This document shows positions 9,580 to 26,209 of a stretch of 26,209 nt of DNA, piece by piece (within the stretch, counting starts at the first letter, position 1; every line of letters starts with the position of its first letter). Made by a program: the position numbers and the translations under genes. Under the pieces are notes generated by a model that did no database searches, was not told the DNA's origin, and was given only the letters and a program-made list of their open reading frames with translations. This DNA comes from Coptodactyla brooksi (taxonomy: Eukaryota; Arthropoda; Insecta; Coleoptera; Scarabaeidae). The stretch spans positions 1 to 26,209 of the forward strand of contig JAWQRM010000223.1 of assembly GCA_033557675.1 (NCBI GenBank). Reading direction: 5' to 3'.

Positions 9580-10030
9580 TCAAAAACTAGCCGGTACAGA
9601 ATTTATTCCGAAAGGTAAATGTGTAACTTGAAACAATTCACGATGTGTTGTCACCGTTAAGCATTTCACAGCCTCCTCATCCAACAGAATCTGTAGGTAT
9701 GGATTCTTCAAATCAATTTTTGGGAACTTTTCACCACCTTTCAGTATATTGAATAGCTCCTCACACCTCGGCAATAGATAATGGTTTATGTCCAACCATT
9801 TATTTACTGTGATTTTGTAGTCCCAGCAAATACGTGTATTACCTCCTGCTTTTGATACTACCACCATCGGTGTAGCCCACTCAGAGGTGTCTGTTTGCTT
9901 CAACACATTATTGTTGACCAGCTTATTCAATTCCGCTTCAACTTGTCCCCTTATTGCAAATAGAACTAGTCGTGGTTTGCAAAATCTTGGTTGCATGCCT
10001 TCCTTAAAAATTAATGAAACTATAGCCTTT
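9580..10030 (-). pseudogene. Reverse transcriptase N-terminal part, truncated
   Basis: The frame carries FAIRGQVEAELNKLVNN, then SEWATPMVVVSKAGG, TRICWDYKITVN and INHYLLPRCEELFN, ending in LPFGINSVPASF. These are RT blocks 1-4 in order: the fingers motif WATPMVVV, the R-x-C-x-DY strand, YLLPRCEELF, and FPKIDLKNPYLQI, where the first catalytic aspartate of the SKLDL-type motif is kept. The protein stops at LPFGINSVPASF, so the palm YxDD motif and everything after are missing. Codons upstream of the first ATG (AIVSLIFKEG) stay in frame and match the linker between protease and RT. Confidence 0.9.
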
Positions 10031-10100
10031 TTGCAGGTACCTCTCTATCTAATGCTGATAAAATGTCTAGCAAATGATGCCTGACATCAACTGCGTTAAC

Positions 10101-10451
10101 TTAAATCTTGAAAACTGTGTTTAAATCCACCTTTAATGGTGAAATGCCGTCCTCACCCATTAAATTCTGCTTTCTTCCTCGGCAGACAAAAATATTAATG
10201 GTCGCCTTTTGATGTTCATGGCTCATTTCAGCTTCCAATTCACCCAATAACTCGATGCAATTATCACTGCAGTCTTGTGAAGTTTTACTCAATACTTTAA
10301 GTTGTAATTTACCGATGTTCTTCCCCATTGTAGCATTAATCAGTGTCACTTTTGCACCAGTATCCACCATAAAATTACATTCGTGTAAATTCAAGCCGAC
10401 AGTAATATTAACATAGTTAGCACACCCAAATGTACCTTTGCAAACTTCCAA
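10101..10451 (-). pseudogene. Retroviral-type aspartic protease segment of the gypsy relic
   Basis: The frame of 116 codons contains CNFMVDTGAKVTLINATM, with the DTGA active-site loop of retropepsins (more usually DTGS). Later ELLGEL and QNLMGEDG take the place of the flap-following strand and the LMGRDWL-type close. The frame ends in a stop right after VFKI, whereas an intact element would read on into RT. The start at 10451 is arbitrary: it sits inside a 38-nt palindrome that disrupts the junction with gag. Confidence 0.82.
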
Positions 10452-10467
10452 GTTTGCAAAGGTACAT
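10430..10467. repeat. Perfect 18-bp inverted repeat with 2-nt centre
   Basis: ATGTACCTTTGCAAACTT (10430-10447), CC, then the exact reverse complement (10450-10467). It lies at the gag/protease junction of the gypsy relic. An intact reading frame would not carry it, so it is probably an inverted duplication made during copying or repair. Confidence 0.93.
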
Positions 10468-10532
10468 GGAAGTACACATGCTACATGGTGTACACAGGCT
10501 GCCTCATTTTTGTACTAGTTGATTTCTTATGA

Positions 10533-10754
10533 TTATTTAAGCACATTATCGACAAATGCCTCAACAAATGTGTCTATTACACGACATTTGTTACCTCTAA
10601 CATTCTTCACTGGACAGTTAGTCTTCCAATGACCACTTTTGCCACAGCAAAAACATTTTCCTGTTTCTACATCTAACTGCTTATGTTCTCTGCACTTGGA
10701 TCGAATTCCTTGCACCTTAGCAACCTCTGATGTGGATTCCCTATGTCCAAACAT
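10533..10754 (-). pseudogene. Gag nucleocapsid fragment with a CCHC zinc knuckle
   Basis: CFCCGKSGHWKTNC fits the C-x2-C-x4-H-x4-C zinc knuckle exactly (first C, then fourth-position C, H and last C). Basic residues surround it (GIRSKCREHKQ), as expected for RNA binding. The frame stops at 10533 after DNVLK, before the protease frame. Confidence 0.88.
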
Positions 10755-10900
10755 CTTCGCATTTACTTCGGACTTTCGTTTAGTTCAAAACAGTTCGAAA
10801 CGACGTGCTACCTACAACTCCCTAAAACATTCTTCCATTAACATGACAATTTCATTGTCTTTTTTCGAACGTCAGCAGGCATAGTCTCCTTAATTCGTCA

Positions 10901-11075
10901 TAGATTGGACCAAGTTCCGCAAAAAGGAACGTCTTCGTGTAATTTAATGCTACTCTTGTTTAATACATTTCTCTGTGTCCTCAGACAACCCAGAACGTTT
11001 TAATATACAACTTGGTCCGTAGATTGGACCAAGTTCCGCCAAAAAGAACGTCTTCTTGCAATTTAATGCAACTCC
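10901..11075. repeat. Imperfect direct repeat of about 55 bp with 119-bp period inside gag
   Basis: TAGATTGGACCAAGTTCCGC at 10901 and again at 11020 is followed in both places by a similar 35 bases (GAACGTCTTC, then AATTTAATGC). On the minus strand both copies encode a FLAELGPIY-like segment, so part of gag was tandemly duplicated. Just before the second copy, CTTGGTCC and TGGACCAAG also form a small inverted repeat. Confidence 0.85.
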
Positions 11076-11166
11076 AGCAACATCGACACTGAATTTGAAA
11101 CGCTCCAACCAGGTACGACAAACTCTCATAATAATGCTCACAATAAAAATTATTCAAGCTCATCAA
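10950..11166 (-). pseudogene. Probable gag fragment upstream of the zinc knuckle
   Basis: One minus-strand frame holds WLERFKFSVDVAGVALN followed by KTFFLAELGPIY. A W-x-ERF segment is common early in gypsy gag proteins. It is joined to the knuckle frame through the duplicated segment and several stops. Assignment rests mainly on position. Confidence 0.45.
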
Positions 11167-11794
11167 ATTATTACTTCAGAAATACTCTCCAGAGTGAGAA
11201 GAAATTTCTGACAGGTTGGGGTATTTCTTGACGAAATTAGGAGACATCTTTGAATCTTTCATTTAGCTTTATTTTTAAATATTATTAGTATTATTTTATT
11301 TTAAAGCGACCTTTTATTTTAGTAAGAATCAAGTTTTTGTTTGTCCGAAAAGAGATGAGTAAACATTTATTGTTAGTAGTTAAAAAATAAGGGTACTGGC
11401 AGATATAGGCTTGTGGGGTAAAGGGGAGGTCATAGACTTTTGGTGGGAATCGTGTTTCTACCATGCGACGATCAAAACTTTCCCATACGGTATGTATTTA
11501 TTGAGACCCGCAGCTGCTATCCTATGTTTGTTTCCTATCAAGGGTAAAAAAACAATTGATTCAATATTAAAATATTTTTATTTTCCATATGCTTTGACAT
11601 TACGTTAGGCAAGGGTACTTTGCAAACTTAATAAAACTGCAACAAGTGTCTTTTAAGTACATCCAAATAAAAATCTCCATTCAAAGAAAAATACTGTAGC
11701 ACAAGGTATTGTTATTGATGGTTAAACACGTTCAAATTGGAATAATTAATGTACGTTTGGTGGAGTGATTTCTTTATAAATACTAGTTATATTT
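11167..11794. other. 3' UTR of thioredoxin reductase and spacer
   Basis: Nothing coding is supported. The right part is the probable 3' UTR of the minus-strand reductase gene. Confidence 0.45.
11577..11582 (-). promoter_or_regulatory. Trxr1: Candidate polyadenylation signal for thioredoxin reductase
   Basis: The plus strand reads TTTATT, i.e. AATAAA on the gene strand, about 210 nt past the stop codon. Another copy lies at 11497-11502. Confidence 0.4.
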
Positions 11795-24894
<13,100 letters not shown>

Positions 24895-25016
24895 TTATAA
24901 CCTTGAACGAAACACGGTACTATCAAAAAACCGCTCTCTTTAAACTGTTATTCCTATCAGTCAAATTTCATAGTTCGAAAAATTTTCAGAGTGCGTCGTT
25001 ACGAAACGGTACGAAT
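24895..25016. promoter_or_regulatory. Compact divergent promoter between Trxr1 and the sniffer-like gene
   Basis: Only 122 bp separate the two start codons, so both 5' UTRs and both core promoters must fit here or overlap the opposite gene. ATCAGTCA at about 24957-24964 contains TCAGT, the arthropod initiator, in the sense of the plus-strand gene. No TATA box at a sensible distance is seen for either gene. No exact antioxidant-response core (TGACnnnGC) was found in the interval by eye. Confidence 0.7.
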
Positions 25017-25142
25017 ATGAACTCGATCGTGATAACAGGATGTAATAGGGGTCTAGGACTAGGACTGGTGAAGGCTTTAACGAAACTAAAGAATCCACCG
25101 GTACATCTAATAACAACGTGCCGCGACATAGAAAAAGCGAAG
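25017..25142 (+). CDS. sni: First coding exon of a sniffer/C-factor-like short-chain dehydrogenase
   Basis: The ATG at 25017 opens 42 codons ending at a GTAAGA donor (25143). The start MNSIVITGCNRGLGLGLVKA holds the TGxxxGLG nucleotide-binding motif (residues 7-14) of classical short-chain dehydrogenases. The wording CNRGLGLGLVKAL and the HLITTCRD strand fit the insect C-factor/sniffer group of NADPH-dependent carbonyl reductases. The second motif (NNAG) and the YxxxK active site must lie in later exons; none was found up to 26209, so intron 1 is at least 1.07 kb or the rest is diverged. An in-frame ATG at 24903 would add 38 residues, but the conserved start and its position point to 25017. 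In Drosophila, sniffer protects neurons from oxidative damage. Confidence 0.78.
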
Positions 25143-26051
25143 GTAAGACAGCCCGAGCAGACGAACGTTTATTGTTTTTCGAAACTCACCTAATGGAGCC
25201 ATTTTTTCGTACGATTTTTTGCACAGACAACGATGAGCCACAATTCGAAAGCCAAAAACTTGCACAAATGATCACTTCAAGAACGAATAACGGCCTGTAA
25301 TTTGTTTAACGTAATGAAAAACGTCCGTACACGAATACGTTCGCTCTGTCAATCCCAAGTTGCATGCTCCGCCATCTATTTAATTGGTCGTGAATTAGCG
25401 TATCTCTCCCACTACAGACCTTTCTCACAATTTCTATGTACTATTTCATTCTATTTGGAATAGAAGTAGGGAAATCTATTTAATATTTAATCGCGTTTTG
25501 CCAGAATGTTCTTTGTTCTGAAATGGGTACAGTTGTTTTATAATTTTTCAGGGTCAGCCGTAGTCGCAACGGCGATTTATCTAACCACCTTCATTATAAA
25601 TCTCCGAGTATTTATTCAATTTAGTATTGCAATTCATTATACGCCACTATAGTTTTAACGCAACATTTATTTTCTACAATAAATATAAAGAACCAGCAAA
25701 AAGACTAGTTTTAAAATTTGTGCATCCGTAAGGTAGACTTATATCAGACTTCGGTGGTTCCTGATGAAAATTAGTGCAGCACTTCGCTATATTTTTAACA
25801 CAACAGAATTATTACCGTTTTTCCTCTGAATGGACGTGTATTCAAACACAACTTCCACTGTCACTCGTTAACCCTCCTGTGCTCCCTGAGTCAATATTAC
25901 CCGAAACGGATTTTCAGGTTCTTATAACTTTGTCATCTTTCATTATTTGTTTCCAAGATTTTGTGACTTTGTTTGCTGGTGCGTAAAGTATGATATTTCC
26001 AAATACTTTTTAGGAGAAATTATTATTAAATTTTTTTAACGAGATTGTTAC

Positions 26052-26105
26052 GTATATAACCTCCGTAACCATCTTGTTATGAGGGTTATACACGAGGTTA
26101 TATAC
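26052..26105. repeat. 11-bp inverted repeat
   Basis: GTATATAACCT (26052-26062) pairs with AGGTTATATAC (26095-26105); a shorter GTAACC / GGGTTAT pairing lies inside. Confidence 0.75.
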
Positions 26106-26169
26106 AATTTCTCCTATTTAGATTTATTTGAGTTTATATAATTTTATTCTTAACCTTATTTATATGAAT

Positions 26170-26209
26170 ACTATATATATATATATAATACTATATATAT
26201 GTATATATA
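26170..26209. repeat. AT-rich microsatellite at the window edge
   Basis: Interrupted (TA)n runs that continue to the end of the window. Confidence 0.9.

Larger units (their letters stand above)
9580..11166 (-). mobile_element. gypsy-type LTR retrotransposon relic (gag, protease, partial reverse transcriptase; no LTRs)
   Basis: Three decayed segments lie in the order expected for a gypsy-class element on the minus strand: gag with a CCHC knuckle, an aspartic protease, then the front of the reverse transcriptase. The pol similarity stops abruptly at 9580, before the catalytic YxDD box. No LTR pair, RNase H, integrase or envelope frame is visible. The protease-like group (VDTGA) and RT wording resemble the K02A2.6-like insect gypsy lineages; that placement is from memory. 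Internal rearrangements (a palindrome and a tandem duplication) lie inside it. Confidence 0.88.
25143..26209. other. Intron 1 of the sniffer-like gene, with a lone TTAA-CCC terminus
   Basis: No exon is recognised. At 25868 TTAACCCTCCTGTGCTCCCT, followed by GAGTCAATATTACCCG, looks like another piggyBac-type end; no partner is seen to the right. The last 40 bases are an AT microsatellite. Confidence 0.5.

Noticed and set aside
9360..9580. Search for the right terminal repeat of piggyBac relic 1
   Set aside because: No TTAA-CCC end was found there; CCATTAATTTT recurs at 7681 and 9571, but the first lies over the stop codon and the match looks accidental.
24903..25016. In-frame N-terminal extension of the sniffer-like protein
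   Set aside because: It would use the whole divergent promoter as coding sequence, and the family starts at MNS, immediately before the nucleotide-binding strand.
24895..25016. Antioxidant-response element for CncC/Maf
   Set aside because: No TGACnnnGC core on either strand by eye in this interval.

Overview
The window reads as insect nuclear DNA: AT-rich, with GT-AG introns and dense decayed transposons. The families recognised (DUF4817-type Tc3-like, mariner, piggyBac-like, a gypsy-class LTR element, LINE, DUF4780) are typical of insect genomes. The thioredoxin reductase ends in the non-selenocysteine SCCS tail used by insects. A beetle is plausible from the protein wording, but the order cannot be proven from the sequence alone.

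Host genes. (1) 800-1694 (+) holds the last four exons of a conserved, cysteine-containing insect protein of unknown function; its 5' exons lie outside the window or were not found. (2) 11795-24894 (-) is a complete thioredoxin reductase gene. Its six exons join in phase to 1614 nt (537 aa), with a mitochondrial-type presequence, the CVNVGC redox site and the C-terminal Cys-Cys pair. (3) 25017-25142 (+) is the first coding exon of a sniffer/C-factor-like short-chain dehydrogenase. It is transcribed away from the reductase, with only 122 bp between the two start codons. This compact divergent promoter between two enzymes tied to redox defence is the most interesting host arrangement here.

Transposon layout. 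1-260: DUF4780 fragment. 2.4-7.2 kb: nested relics, namely a DUF4817 transposase tail with a mariner (inverted repeats intact, transposase broken) next to it, a LINE endonuclease scrap, another transposase N-terminus, a second transposase copy in the opposite orientation, and a hAT-type end. 7.68-9.36 kb: piggyBac relic 1. 9.58-11.17 kb: gypsy-type gag/protease/RT relic. The large reductase introns 2 and 5 hold a fold-back element (13.49-14.10 kb), a 90-bp TTAA mini-element (15055-15144), a minisatellite, a second and different piggyBac relic (18485-20526), a DUF4817 relic bracketed by roughly 600-bp inverted arms (20632-23165), and two further partial copies of that arm (23.38-24.28 kb).

No tRNA, rRNA, CRISPR array or prokaryotic operon was seen. 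No clearly new biological system was found. The items most worth following are the divergent TrxR/sniffer promoter, the diversity of TTAA-CCC termini, the 90-bp mini-element and the inverted-arm repeat cluster.
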